Positions 32,596 to 41,719 are shown, counted from the stretch's first letter. The stretch: DNA of 43,786 nt from Clostridiaceae bacterium (GCA_018432235.1 JAHDLO010000027.1:1-43786); one strand, 5' to 3'. Numbers and translations: made by a program. Notes: generated from the letters alone by a model not told the origin.

Positions 32596-33545
32596 TAAGC
32601 ATTCCCCCTTCCCATGCCAATTGTACGAAGAAAATAGCCTTCCAAGTCTTCTGTAATAACTCGAAGCAGTGTTGGGGGTTGATTAGATTTAACGAGTAGT
32701 TCTGCTAAGCCTTCTGGCTTCTCTGCTACGTGCCCATCTATTAATTTGATATGCCCATCCATTGTTTCCTCAAATCCATAGCCATGCGCTTTGAGTACAT
32801 TCTTAATAGCGTTTTTATCACGTCCATCTAACACTAGATTTTTCTGCAACGATTGTTCCAGCTTATTCATTTCGATATTTTGGATAAGATTACCGTTGTG
32901 AATAATCCCAATGCGTGTGGCAACCTTTGCGAGCTCTTCTAACAGATGGCTGGATATAAAAATCGTTACACCGTAATTTTTTGCTAAATCATATAACATA
33001 TTACGAATTTCTGCTACGCCTGCCGGGTCAAGACCATTTATCGGCTCATCCAGAATCAAGATTTCGGGATTGTGTATCATAGCTTTTGCCAGTCCTAAAC
33101 GCTGTTTGTTTCCTAGTGAAAGATTCTTTGCCTTTTTCTTTTTGTGCGTCTCTAGCCCCAACTTGGAAATAACACTATTTACGGATTCTTTGTCAGATAC
33201 CCCTTGCATACAGCGTGCTATGACAAGATTTTCGAATACGGTTAAATCAGGATAAAAAGTAGCTTCCTCCAAATATCCGACTTTATCCCATAATTTATAG
33301 TTTCCCGCGTCGACCTTTTCGCCCAGCATGTATATCTGACCTGAATTTGGTCGAAGCATCCCCAGAAGTGCTTTTATGGTTGTTGTCTTTCCTGCGCCAT
33401 TCAATCCTAGAAATCCAAAAATCTCTCCTCGTCTCACCTCCAACGTCAGATTGTTCAAGGCCTTATAATCACCAAAATTTTTGTGTAATCCCTCAATTTT
33501 AATTGCAGCAGTTCCGCTGTTTTTTTGCCTTGAGAATATATTCAT
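32595..33545 (-). CDS. ABC transporter ATPase
   Basis: I use the ATG at 33545, nine bases after GAGGAG, giving 316 residues. Walker A is GLNGAGKTTT, the signature is LSLGNKQRLGLAKAM (a variant of LSGGQ), Walker B is ILILDEPINGLDPAG, and the switch His is in ISSHLLEEL. A CcmA-like C-terminal extension follows. It works with the ABC-2 permease encoded next, and the nearby two-component system probably controls it through a shared direct-repeat box. Confidence 0.9.
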   Translation of the reverse strand: MNIFSRQKNSGTAAIKIEGLHKNFGDYKALNNLTLEVRRGEIFGFLGLNGAGKTTTIKALLGMLRPNSGQIYMLGEKVDAGNYKLWDKVGYLEEATFYPDLTVFENLVIARCMQGVSDKESVNSVISKLGLETHKKKKAKNLSLGNKQRLGLAKAMIHNPEILILDEPINGLDPAGVAEIRNMLYDLAKNYGVTIFISSHLLEELAKVATRIGIIHNGNLIQNIEMNKLEQSLQKNLVLDGRDKNAIKNVLKAHGYGFEETMDGHIKLIDGHVAEKPEGLAELLVKSNQPPTLLRVITEDLEGYFLRTIGMGRGNA

Positions 33546-33592
33546 TGTCATCAACTCCTCATTTTGTAGTTGATTTATTCTAACAATGTCAT

Positions 33593-33614
33593 ATCAACTC
33601 AATCTCAACTTTTA
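33593..33614 (-). promoter_or_regulatory. Predicted response-regulator box before ABC operon
   Basis: On the reverse strand AGTTGA-N5-AGTTGA, a direct repeat with 11-bp period as bound by OmpR-type regulators. It matches 20 of 22 positions with the 35629-35650 box before the response-regulator gene. Confidence 0.6.
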
Positions 33615-33787
33615 GCTATTTTTATAAATTTTAGAACCGAATTTTTTAAAGCGCTTGAGACTATTGGTGCGACTACACCGTATGTGGGTACTTTCTATTT
33701 TTCGAAGCATGGTTCATCGGCCTTAATATCTAATTAACCAATAATTAGACTTTTTTGAGGACTTTCATTTATATTAGCAACCAAACG

Positions 33788-33839
33788 AAATAAGTGCTTA
33801 CAAATGGCATAACCAATCCATCTGCAAACACTTATTTAA
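33788..33839. other. AT-rich inverted repeat after histidine kinase gene
   Basis: AAATAAGTG and CACTTATTT pair around about 30 nt, overlapping the kinase stop codon. It could form a weak terminator or processing hairpin. The rest of the 286-bp gap (33546-33831) has only the response-regulator box. Confidence 0.45.
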
Positions 33840-34878
33840 CGTCTTCCATCGCTGACCCTAGAGGTAGGACAACAGTAAAGGCGCTGCCTTTTCCTACACT
33901 ACTTTCTACTTCTATGTATCCGTTGCAAAGCCTAATAATTTTTTTCACCAACGTCAGACCGAGGCCATTTCCAATAACTGTGTGTGATGTATCACCCTGA
34001 TAAAACTTGTCAAAGATATGCTGTTTTGTTTCCTCATTCATTCCCTGTCCATTATCCCGTAAGCAAAACCGTGCCGATGAATTGATACGCCTTAAGCTGA
34101 CCTGTAATTCTCCACCGCTATCCGTGAATTTGATAGCGTTATCCAGTAGATTTACCCATATATGTTGGACTAGGGCTGCATTATTATAAATATTTATTCT
34201 CTCCAAATCCACATCTATTAGCAGATTTTTGGCGCTCCATTTCGGTTCCATTATAAGTAAAGCCCGGCGAATTTGCTCATCCAGGGCATAAACCTCTTTA
34301 TCACTAATGATTTCCGTACTTTCAACCTTTGATAAATTCAGTACATTTGTGGAAAGGTCAGCTAATCTTTGGGATTCCTGAATGATAATATCTAAATACT
34401 CCTGCGCTTCTACACTGGTTAACCCATCTTCCTTTAAAAGCTTTGCAAAGCCCTTAATAGAAACAATAGGCGTTTTAAACTCATGCGAAAAATTATTGAT
34501 AAAATCAGAACGTAACATTTCAATGCCTGCAAGCTCCCGCACCATTTTATTAAAGCTTGCAGCAAGGCTCTCAAGCTCTGGAATATTGCTACCTTTAACT
34601 GAGACCAAAAAATCACCTTTAGCTACATTCTCAATGGCCTCAATCAGATTTCGGACAGGCTTCAGCATCCATCTGCTAAGGAGAGCAGTGATAGAAGTTC
34701 CAATAAACACACTTGTAAATAGCAAAGCAAAAAAACCTAAAAGACCATTTTCCCAAAATCTATCGTCCACAACAAAGCCCAATAGATATGTACATAATCT
34801 TCCAATTACAACCGATAAAACCATAACAAAAAAGACAAATACAACCAGCGAAACAGCAAGACTCATTCTTTTTTTCAT
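33832..34878 (-). CDS. Sensor histidine kinase
   Basis: A 348-residue membrane kinase. Two helices (about residues 8-32 and 46-70) enclose a very short extracellular loop, so it may sense within the membrane or through the transporter. A HAMP segment follows. The H-box is NNFSHEFKTPIVSIKGF, the N-box is LLDNAIKFTDSGG and the G-box is DNGQGMN / GNGLGLTLV. It overlaps the response-regulator gene by four bases (ATGA), so they are co-translated. A short loop plus adjacent ABC genes is typical of antibiotic-sensing systems (inference). Confidence 0.92.
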   Translation of the reverse strand: MKKRMSLAVSLVVFVFFVMVLSVVIGRLCTYLLGFVVDDRFWENGLLGFFALLFTSVFIGTSITALLSRWMLKPVRNLIEAIENVAKGDFLVSVKGSNIPELESLAASFNKMVRELAGIEMLRSDFINNFSHEFKTPIVSIKGFAKLLKEDGLTSVEAQEYLDIIIQESQRLADLSTNVLNLSKVESTEIISDKEVYALDEQIRRALLIMEPKWSAKNLLIDVDLERINIYNNAALVQHIWVNLLDNAIKFTDSGGELQVSLRRINSSARFCLRDNGQGMNEETKQHIFDKFYQGDTSHTVIGNGLGLTLVKKIIRLCNGYIEVESSVGKGSAFTVVLPLGSAMEDVK

Positions 34879-35549
34879 ACATGCTTCACCGCCTTATACC
34901 CCAGTCCACGCACAGTTATGATCTCAAAATCAGAGTTGTTTTTAAATCTCTCCCGTAGCCTAGCAATATGGACATTTAGAGTATGCTCATCCGTTTCTGT
35001 ATCGGGACCCCATATTTCATCCATTAATTGAATACGTGTAAAAATCTTATCAGGATAACTCATCAATTTAAAAAGTAAATAAAATTCTTTTTGTGGAAGT
35101 GTAATTATATCTTCACCATGAGTGACGGAAAGTGTATTATAGTCCAAAGTAGTGCCGCCAATTGTTAATTTTTGCTCATTTACAATTTGTGCTCGACGTA
35201 GTAATGCCTTTATCCGAAATAGCATCTCCTGCTCGTCAAAGGGCTTTGTCATATAATCGTCTGTTCCTACAAGGAAGCCTTTGTGTTTATCCTTTATTTC
35301 ATGTTGTGCCGTAATCATCAATATAGGAATTTTTTCTCCTACATCACGCAAATCTTTACAAAGCTGATAGCCGTCCATCCTAGGCATCATCAAATCTAAG
35401 ATAATCAAGTCAAAATGCGCTCTTTCCATCATACTTAAAGCATCAAGGCCGTCTCTTGCTGTAAAAGCATTGTAATTTCCACGTTTAAGGACAGCACATA
35501 TCAGCTTTTGTGTATTCATGTCATCTTCCACCACTAAAATATTAAACAT
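34875..35549 (-). CDS. OmpR/PhoB-family response regulator
   Basis: A 224-residue regulator. The receiver domain (residues 1-115) has the phosphoacceptor Asp in IILDLMMPRMDGYQ and the switch Lys in DDYMTKPFDEQE. The C-terminal winged helix (about residues 130-222) ends FEIITVRGLGYKAV. It forms an operon with the kinase. A direct-repeat box upstream (35629-35650) is repeated before the ABC operon, indicating autoregulation plus control of the transporter. Confidence 0.93.
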   Translation of the reverse strand: MFNILVVEDDMNTQKLICAVLKRGNYNAFTARDGLDALSMMERAHFDLIILDLMMPRMDGYQLCKDLRDVGEKIPILMITAQHEIKDKHKGFLVGTDDYMTKPFDEQEMLFRIKALLRRAQIVNEQKLTIGGTTLDYNTLSVTHGEDIITLPQKEFYLLFKLMSYPDKIFTRIQLMDEIWGPDTETDEHTLNVHIARLRERFKNNSDFEIITVRGLGYKAVKHV

Positions 35550-35628
35550 AAATTCACCTCTATTTACGTTCTTATCGCCTAATCCTTAAAAGAATCTTGA
35601 ATATTTCATTTTACTTTATCATTCTAAA

Positions 35629-35650
35629 ATCAACTGAACCTCAACTTTTA
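35629..35650 (-). promoter_or_regulatory. Predicted response-regulator box before its own gene
   Basis: On the reverse strand AGTTGA-N5-AGTTGA, 80 bp upstream of the response-regulator ATG, nearly identical to the box before the ABC operon. The 302-bp gap 35550-35851 otherwise holds REP-like copy 3 at its right end. Confidence 0.6.
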
Positions 35651-35808
35651 TCACATTCTGTTTTTTTTTATAAAGATCCTCAATGTAGTATTGTGCCTAA
35701 TTTTGCAAGAAGCATCCTTATTTATAAAGCATTTGACTTATCAAGACAGTCTATACGCTTACCTTTATTAATAAAGTACATTAAGTTAAAGCCAAAATTA
35801 AGTAAAAA

Positions 35809-35841
35809 CGTGCCAAACAAAGCGTCCCCGTGGCACGTTTA
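35809..35841 (+). repeat. REP-like palindrome, copy 3 (33-bp identical to copy 4)
   Basis: CGTGCCA and TGGCACG close a stem around the AACAAAGCGTCCCC core. The 33 bp here are identical to 36893-36925 and in the same orientation; the two flank the phosphotransferase gene. Confidence 0.88.
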
Positions 35842-35851
35842 TTCGATTTTA

Positions 35852-36838
35852 TTAAAGTAAGTATAATACTTCCTTGCCTTCTAAAAAATCTTGGCAAAGA
35901 GTGTCACATACTCTCATTGCACTATCTCTAATCCATGTATTCCTTTTAGGATCTTTCATGAACAATGGATAACTTATAAAAATATCCATGAATATTTGTC
36001 CTTCTATAAATCTCACATCATCAAAAGTAAAAGAAGCTTTAGATGAATATCCCTGTAAAAAAGTTTGTCTTAACTCACTAGGAAAAACAGTCACAGCACT
36101 ACCTAAGTCGAAGAAGTAGTATCCAAATCCGCAAAATGCAAAATCTATTATGCAGGGATTGCCATTGTTTAGCACAATATTTCCTAATTGCATATCTGCA
36201 TGAATGATTCCAAATGTATTTGGTCTTGTATTAAGCTCATTAATTTGATTTTTCACTGTAATTAGAACTTTTTTAATAATGTCATAATGCTCTATGCTAA
36301 AAAGATTAACTTCTACACAATATTTTAATTCATCAATAACAATATCGATTCTATCTGCATCATAGTTCGGCCTTAGGAAATCTTCTGACGGCTTGAATTC
36401 CTTTAAGCTAGTGTGAAATAATGCGAGGTTCTGTCCCAAATTATAAGCGATTTTATTAACATCATTCTCCTTGAGGGTGAGGGTATCACCTTCTATCCAC
36501 TCTAGAACTGTGGCATAGCACGGATGGTTATAATTATCCAGCTTGTATTCCGTTACATACTCTCCTAGTTTATTGGTTACTGGTTTTTGAAAATGAAGTA
36601 AACCTTTATGCTTAAGCTTTTGAAGAATCTCGATTTCAGATCTAATACCCTTTAAGGTGTGTTGTATACCAAATAGACCTTCTAGACTAGGTTTATGTAC
36701 ACGTAATAAATAACTCTTGTTACTCTCACTATCCGTTATTTTATAAGTGATGTTTTCATTATGCCTTATAAATTTAATTTCCGGATTAATAATATAATAC
36801 TGTGTAAGAAGCTCCTTAGCTATTATATAAAAGTCCAT
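35852..36838 (-). CDS. APH-fold phosphotransferase (aminoglycoside/homoserine-kinase-like)
   Basis: I use the ATG at 36838, after AAAGGAG, giving 328 residues. The kinase-like fold shows an N-lobe with ENITYKITDSESNKSYLLRV, the catalytic loop IIHADMQLGNIVL (HxDxxxxN) and the metal aspartate in CIIDFAFCGFGYYFFDLG. Substrates in the family include aminoglycosides, homoserine, choline and other hydroxy compounds; none can be assigned here. The gene stands alone between two identical 33-bp REP-like palindromes. Confidence 0.85.
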   Translation of the reverse strand: MDFYIIAKELLTQYYIINPEIKFIRHNENITYKITDSESNKSYLLRVHKPSLEGLFGIQHTLKGIRSEIEILQKLKHKGLLHFQKPVTNKLGEYVTEYKLDNYNHPCYATVLEWIEGDTLTLKENDVNKIAYNLGQNLALFHTSLKEFKPSEDFLRPNYDADRIDIVIDELKYCVEVNLFSIEHYDIIKKVLITVKNQINELNTRPNTFGIIHADMQLGNIVLNNGNPCIIDFAFCGFGYYFFDLGSAVTVFPSELRQTFLQGYSSKASFTFDDVRFIEGQIFMDIFISYPLFMKDPKRNTWIRDSAMRVCDTLCQDFLEGKEVLYLL

Positions 36839-36892
36839 ACTAGTCTCCTTTCTTATAGGTGGTCGGGTCGAAGCCATGCTAATATTCATTTG

Positions 36893-36925
36893 CGTGCCAA
36901 ACAAAGCGTCCCCGTGGCACGTTTA
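36893..36925 (+). repeat. REP-like palindrome, copy 4
   Basis: Identical to copy 3 over 33 bp. Its final GTTTA supplies the TAA stop codon (36923-36925, reverse strand) of the small membrane protein gene next to it, so insertion may have trimmed that gene. Confidence 0.88.
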
Positions 36926-37138
36926 CTTTCTTAGTCTTTGAATAAGCGTTGGTATACCTGATGCCAATAAGGCAAAGAAAGTAGCTATGCCGGATTTAAA
37001 AAACACCATATGCTTTATACTTTCAATAAAGTATTCCATTGGTGGTGCGTGCAGCTTAATCCTGAAGCCTGATAAATAACCAAGTAAGATATAGACAGCA
37101 ACGAAGGCTATAATAAATGAAATTATACCTTTTTTCAT
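36923..37138 (-). CDS. Small two-helix membrane protein
   Basis: A 71-residue protein with two hydrophobic helices (about residues 5-25 and 43-63: GIISFIIAFVAVYILLGYLS and FFKSGIATFFALLASGIP). The ATG follows AGAGGTG. It lies 10 bp after the DUF3999 gene in the same direction, so it probably belongs to that operon. I recognise no family. Its stop codon lies inside a REP-like palindrome, so the C-terminus may not be original. Confidence 0.6.
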   Translation of the reverse strand: MKKGIISFIIAFVAVYILLGYLSGFRIKLHAPPMEYFIESIKHMVFFKSGIATFFALLASGIPTLIQRLRK

Positions 37139-37148
37139 TGAAGCACCT

Positions 37149-38414
37149 CTAGCCCTTAGTAAAATTGCTTTTCCGTATAATCACTATAAAAAGGAGTCCT
37201 GAAATCAACACAACTGAAATATTCAACACCCACTTAAAATCAAAGGGCTTTTCCGGCACCTTTTCCTCCATTGCATTGATGACCAAATTTCCTAAGGTGG
37301 CCCTCTCCTGTTTCACCGCTTCCATTTCCTCGATATAAGCATTGATATCATAATATGGCTTAGTAGCTGCTTCATTGCCGAAAATCATATGAATTTTATC
37401 ATCGGTACTGGATTTGAACACCAGCTTATCGATATAATAGCTAATTTCCACACCCTTGATGCTTATAGGATAATCATCCCTATCCTTTATTGCCAGCTGC
37501 AGATATTCCGATGTAATAAAGCTATCTGAGGTTCCTCCTATGGATAAGCTGGTATTCTCCGCCTTAAACTGTCCAAGATTAAAGCTGTATATCTCTCCTG
37601 TCCCAACCACCTGAAGCGTCTCTCCCTGTTCATTTGAGCTATAGAGGATATAGCTCCTATTAAAATCTCCCTCTGTGACTAGGCGAATACTTTCTATTTT
37701 GAGTCGATCTTTATTATGTATATTTACAATCGTCTCATTGCTTTCCTTGTTTACCTCTACTCTATGTTCCACCTGCTTAAGCCCTTTATATTCATCATAT
37801 ATTGCTTCATTAACATCATATATCAGACTTAGGCCATTAATAGCGACACCAGAGGTATCATTATCTGAAACGATTCTGAAGTAAAGATACTTGTAGCTAT
37901 CCTCTAAGGAAATAGTTAATTTATCTATGCCATTAACCCTAAAAACCGTATCTCTCTTGATGTCTTCCCAGCTTTTATTATCATAGCTGCCTAGTATTTG
38001 CACCTCTTTATAGAAGCTATCCTTTGACACCTCAAGTCTAATCAAGTTGCCCAATACATCTGTATTTTCCCTCTGGGGAATTATTTCAAAATCAATGTAA
38101 TAGTCGTTATCCTTCATAAAGGAAAGTACTTCTTTTCCGCTATATTCAGCATACTCTGCCTTACTTGAGCTAAGAAAGCGATTATAAACATAGTAGGGGA
38201 TGTAATTTTGATTTTCGTCGACCAGCCTTAAATCGGATAAATCCACCTTTGCCAATCGATATACATCCTCATCTAAATAAATGGCCTTGACTTCCTCCTG
38301 ATTTTCAAAAGTAATTGCCTTAGCATATTGCCATTGCCCATCGGCAAAGCTATCATTAGTTAGTGAAATTAAAGCCACTAATACAGATAATATTCAAATT
38401 ATAAGCCTTCGCAT
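37149..38414 (-). pseudogene. DUF3999 family protein, in-frame TGA in signal peptide
   Basis: The natural start is ATG at 38414, with GGAGG upstream, one base after the DUF2339 stop. It reads MRRLII, then TGA, then ILSVLVALISLTNDSFADG: a signal peptide broken at codon 7. A GTG at 38378 could restart after the stop, but would lose the basic N-region. The mature part is a beta-rich DUF3999 protein with a C-terminal membrane helix (VLNISVVLISGLLFIVII). It partners the DUF2339 membrane protein. A nonsense mutation or a base error is most likely; nothing supports selenocysteine. Confidence 0.78.
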
Positions 38415-38415
38415 A

Positions 38416-40911
38416 CTATTTAGCCTCCTCCATATTCGTTCTTAGCCTTTGATAAATGAAGGATATCCCTATTAGAATGATACCAAAGCAGAAGTATGCT
38501 AAAATCTTACCTCCACCGCTTAAATAATATAGGTCAAAGATAAATAGCTTACCCGTTGAAAAAATCGACAGACCCAAGCCAAATCGTCGTACCAGCAGAT
38601 AGTTTTTCCTAAAGCCAAAGGCAATACATAGGAAGGACATGGCTATATAAATGATGCTTATAATTAAACTGATATTTGCCAGATTAAATTGTTGGGTTAA
38701 GAATAATGTGGTGACGCCTAAAAGATAAATTGCCATTGCTAAGGGATAATATTCAACACTGAGGCTTCTTCTTTTAATCAGCTGGATAGTTAAATCCTTT
38801 ACGCTGATAAAGACTAGCACATGATATATGACCAGTGTTGTGATGGCCATCCATCTTAGGGAAGTATCATAATAGCCACCTACCCTAAAGGCACTTAAGG
38901 CGATGCATAAGACATTGGAAAATATCAGTAATGCAGTGGAAATGCCTACCACCACCTTATCCCTTATAGCCTTTATTCTTAATATACCGTAGGCGAAGAG
39001 TATCGTTATCCCTGCTGTAATCATTAATTCATAAAAGCTGGTGTATGGGTAAGGTATTTTACCCGCCAAGTATTGGTCATATAGCCTGTGGAACATTCTT
39101 AATAGGTAGACCCAGGAATTAAGGATAGTAAAATACTTAAAGCCACTAAAGACCTTACCTTTTTTCGTGTATTTAATTAATTGATTCTGCATATAGTCAG
39201 GCGCATATAAGGTAAAGACATAGATTAGTCCTATAGTCAAAAAGGAGTACTTCAGGGCAAAGTAGCTAACCCTCCAGCCCAGCGTAAAATCATACAGGAA
39301 AAAACCTAGGGTACAAATGCCAAGGATTGCCCAGCCCCCTAATTCCAGCTTTTCTGCATTTCTTTTCTTGGCAAAGGCAAGCATTAGAACAGCTTCAATT
39401 AGCCAGCCCATAGCTGCCCATCTGATGCCAAATTGAAAAGGAATCATCAGTATGCTAAAAGTCAATGCCGTTATACTAAACAAAGCCTGTACATGTGGCT
39501 CCTGAGAGGTTCGTTTTGATGTCAGACTACTTAAGGCAAAATAACTGATCGCATAGGCCAGTGCCAGGAAGCCCCTATAATCGTGAAGCCCTGCTGACTC
39601 AAACAGCCCATACACCAATAGGCAATTGATTATGGTATTTAACCCCAGCAGCACTAAATCCGGCCTTCTAAGCTTCATATTCTTCCTGATTGGATACGTC
39701 AGGGTTATGCCTAAATACATCATAAAGGTTAGTATGCCATAGGCTATTCCAATATAATTATTGTTGGCACTATTGCTTAGGTATATTAAGCAGGGCATAT
39801 TTAATAAAAAGCTCAGATAGTTGATGTAAATCCATCTTCTTTCAAGGGATATCGCCAGCACCAAAAGATTCAATATCAGTAAATACCCCATTGCAATGTA
39901 CATCTGTGAGCCGCTTATGCCCTCAATAAGTGCAAAGCTAAAGAAGGGTAGGTATCCTCCAAACAAGGATATCCCCGCAATGGTCATGGAGGCATATCTT
40001 TGTGAAAGCACAATTGACCCCATGGTTATGAGAACAGAAACTATAATACTAACTGGCAGACTCAGTATATTTAAGAAGAAGTAGCTGCTGAAAACCGTAA
40101 GATACAAGACACCGATACCGCCGCCGCATAGGCCCAGAGCAAATAGATTTTTATCCTTTTTATTAAACCATTCCCCTACAGCCAGTAGTCCGCCACCTAA
40201 AAGGAAGCCGGAAATGCCCTTCATGTAATCATTAAACCATAGAGAATAAGTATATCGCATGGCAGTCGCAACACCTAAAAGCAATAAAATAATGCCTGCC
40301 TTATTAATCCAGTTAAGACCAATTTTGACCTCTATATCATTGTGCTTCTGCTTTTTCGCCAGGGTCTCTTCACTGATTTCCTCGTCTAGTAAAAGGTCAT
40401 ACGCCGCCTTCATCTCATCTATACCCTTTTCCTTTGCCGCCTTTAGCCCTTCCCTTTGTTCACGGATTTTTTCGTCTATTTCCAATTTAACATGATTAAT
40501 TGCCCTGCTTATTTCTTCATTCGTTTCCCTAAACTCCTTGGAGGCCATATTGCTTAATTTATTAATTTTAATCCTTGCTGAGTTTTCCAAAGCCTGAAGC
40601 CTATTTATACCCTTTTTTTCCTCATTGCTGAAATAAATTTCCATCTTCTGCTTAGCCCCATTGAGAATAGCCGCTCTTTCGTTAATCATCTGTTCCTTTA
40701 AAGAGGCCCGTAAAGTAAGGTTTTCCTGCTGAAGCCTTTCGATTCTATTTTCTGCCTCTGTGAGATTTTTCTTTATATCTGCCATTTCCTTTTTAATCTC
40801 AATATTTTCATTTATCGGATCTTCCATATTAATTTCCTGGAATAATTTTTCATACTCCGTTAAAATGTCCCTCTGGCTTTTTAATAGCCCTTGGACTTTA
40901 TCCCCTAACGC
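38416..40911 (-). CDS. DUF2339 large polytopic membrane protein
   Basis: I use the ATG at 40911, nine bases after GGGAGGG, giving 831 residues. Residues about 10-190 are a long charged coiled coil (AENRIERLQQENLTLRASLK; REQREGLKAAKEKGIDEMKA). From residue about 205 onward there are more than twenty hydrophobic segments, the DUF2339 architecture. DUF2339 is often found beside DUF3999, as here, where the two genes are one base apart. Function is unknown; an envelope role is inferred. Confidence 0.9.
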   Translation of the reverse strand, partial: ALGDKVQGLLKSQRDILTEYEKLFQEINMEDPINENIEIKKEMADIKKNLTEAENRIERLQQENLTLRASLKEQMINERAAILNGAKQKMEIYFSNEEKKGINRLQALENSARIKINKLSNMASKEFRETNEEISRAINHVKLEIDEKIREQREGLKAAKEKGIDEMKAAYDLLLDEEISEETLAKKQKHNDIEVKIGLNWINKAGIILLLLGVATAMRYTYSLWFNDYMKGISGFLLGGGLLAVGEWFNKKDKNLFALGLCGGGIGVLYLTVFSSYFFLNILSLPVSIIVSVLITMGSIVLSQRYASMTIAGISLFGGYLPFFSFALIEGISGSQMYIAMGYLLILNLLVLAISLERRWIYINYLSFLLNMPCLIYLSNSANNNYIGIAYGILTFMMYLGITLTYPIRKNMKLRRPDLVLLGLNTIINCLLVYGLFESAGLHDYRGFLALAYAISYFALSSLTSKRTSQEPHVQALFSITALTFSILMIPFQFGIRWAAMGWLIEAVLMLAFAKKRNAEKLELGGWAILGICTLGFFLYDFTLGWRVSYFALKYSFLTIGLIYVFTLYAPDYMQNQLIKYTKKGKVFSGFKYFTILNSWVYLLRMFHRLYDQYLAGKIPYPYTSFYELMITAGITILFAYGILRIKAIRDKVVVGISTALLIFSNVLCIALSAFRVGGYYDTSLRWMAITTLVIYHVLVFISVKDLTIQLIKRRSLSVEYYPLAMAIYLLGVTTLFLTQQFNLANISLIISIIYIAMSFLCIAFGFRKNYLLVRRFGLGLSIFSTGKLFIFDLYYLSGGGKILAYFCFGIILIGISFIYQRLRTNMEEAK

Positions 40912-41045
40912 CATAAATTTACCCTCCCCTATCTGTCTGTCACCGTAGTAATATATTTCCACATTAAAGGTATTTTTCCTTTGTTTGAAATTTTTTGTTG
41001 ATGAGATAACTTCTAACTTAGTGCAACAGGCCTAACTTGCAGTAG

Positions 41046-41073
41046 GTGCCATAGGGACGCTTTGTTTGGCACG
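41046..41073 (-). repeat. REP-like palindrome, copy 5
   Basis: GTGCCA ... TGGCAC ends enclose the reverse-strand AACAAAGCGTCCC core. First of three copies in the 445-bp gap between the DUF2339 gene and the CarA-like gene. Confidence 0.78.
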
Positions 41074-41083
41074 TTTCACTGAA

Positions 41084-41111
41084 GTGTCAAGGGGACGTTT
41101 TGTTTGGCACG
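41084..41111 (-). repeat. REP-like palindrome, copy 6
   Basis: Starts 10 bp after copy 5 in the same orientation, with the variant AACAAAACGTCCCC core. Confidence 0.78.
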
Positions 41112-41193
41112 TTTCTCTGGCAGCTTTGTTTGACTGGTTTTGGCGCCCGCTTATTTTTATTATTTTCGTTTGATTTTGTTTATTGGGAAAGCT

Positions 41194-41221
41194 AGCGTGA
41201 CAAACAAAGCGTCCCTGTGAC
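41194..41221 (+). repeat. REP-like palindrome, copy 7
   Basis: The GTGACAAACAAAGCGTCCC core, in the opposite orientation to copies 5 and 6, closed by a GTGAC/GTGAC-type mismatched stem. It ends about 18 bp before the -35 box of the next gene. Confidence 0.75.
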
Positions 41222-41238
41222 TTATTTATAAATTACTA

Positions 41239-41266
41239 TTGAAATTGAGAAATAACATGGTATAAT
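41239..41266 (+). promoter_or_regulatory. SigA-type promoter of CarA-like gene
   Basis: TTGAAA (41239-41244), 16 bp, TATAAT (41261-41266). The start codon is about 90 bp further, behind AAGGAGGT. Confidence 0.7.
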
Positions 41267-41356
41267 TATTAGTATAAACGTATATTTATTCGCTAGTTTG
41301 CATAAACATATATTATTGGTTTGTTGAGTTCAGCAAATTTAAGGAGGTATTCTGAA

Positions 41357-41668
41357 ATGAAGGGATATTTATTATTAAGAGACGGCAGTATATTTTTTGG
41401 TGAAACTGGTAGTAAAGAAAACATTTTCGGCAACATGCTTATAGATGAACAGGGGCTGATTAGGGTTGAGTGTCCTGTAACAGGAAAGCTTGGTATCGTT
41501 GCAACCACAGCACTTAACGAGAGTGATAGTATGATGCTGTCTAATACGGACTTTGAGACCTTGAAGCTTAAAATCGGAAATAGAGCCCTACAAGCAAAAA
41601 TCGTTACTGATAATTTACCTATAGACTTCCATGTATATGATGTGAAAACCTATATACCGATGATATAA
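41357..41668 (+). CDS. Stand-alone domain resembling CarA N-terminal domain
   Basis: I use the ATG at 41357 behind a perfect AAGGAGGT, giving 103 residues. The opening MKGYLLLRDGSIFFGETGS resembles the start of carbamoyl-phosphate synthase small subunit (YLxLEDGxxFxGxxxG). The end, QAKIVTDNLPIDFHVYD, resembles the CarA segment QGLVIRDLP. The middle is shorter and lacks the TGYQEILTDPS motif. No glutaminase domain follows, and a terminator comes 52 bp after the stop. It may be a regulatory or orphan derivative; function unknown. Confidence 0.6.
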   Translation: MKGYLLLRDGSIFFGETGSKENIFGNMLIDEQGLIRVECPVTGKLGIVATTALNESDSMMLSNTDFETLKLKIGNRALQAKIVTDNLPIDFHVYDVKTYIPMI

Positions 41669-41719
41669 TGGTTTTGGGTGTGGTATTGACTACACTTGAG
41701 GTTGTTAGCGGCTATTTAG

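Noticed and set aside
38390..38400. TGA in the DUF3999 gene as selenocysteine
   Set aside because: The codon falls in a hydrophobic signal peptide and no SECIS-like hairpin follows.
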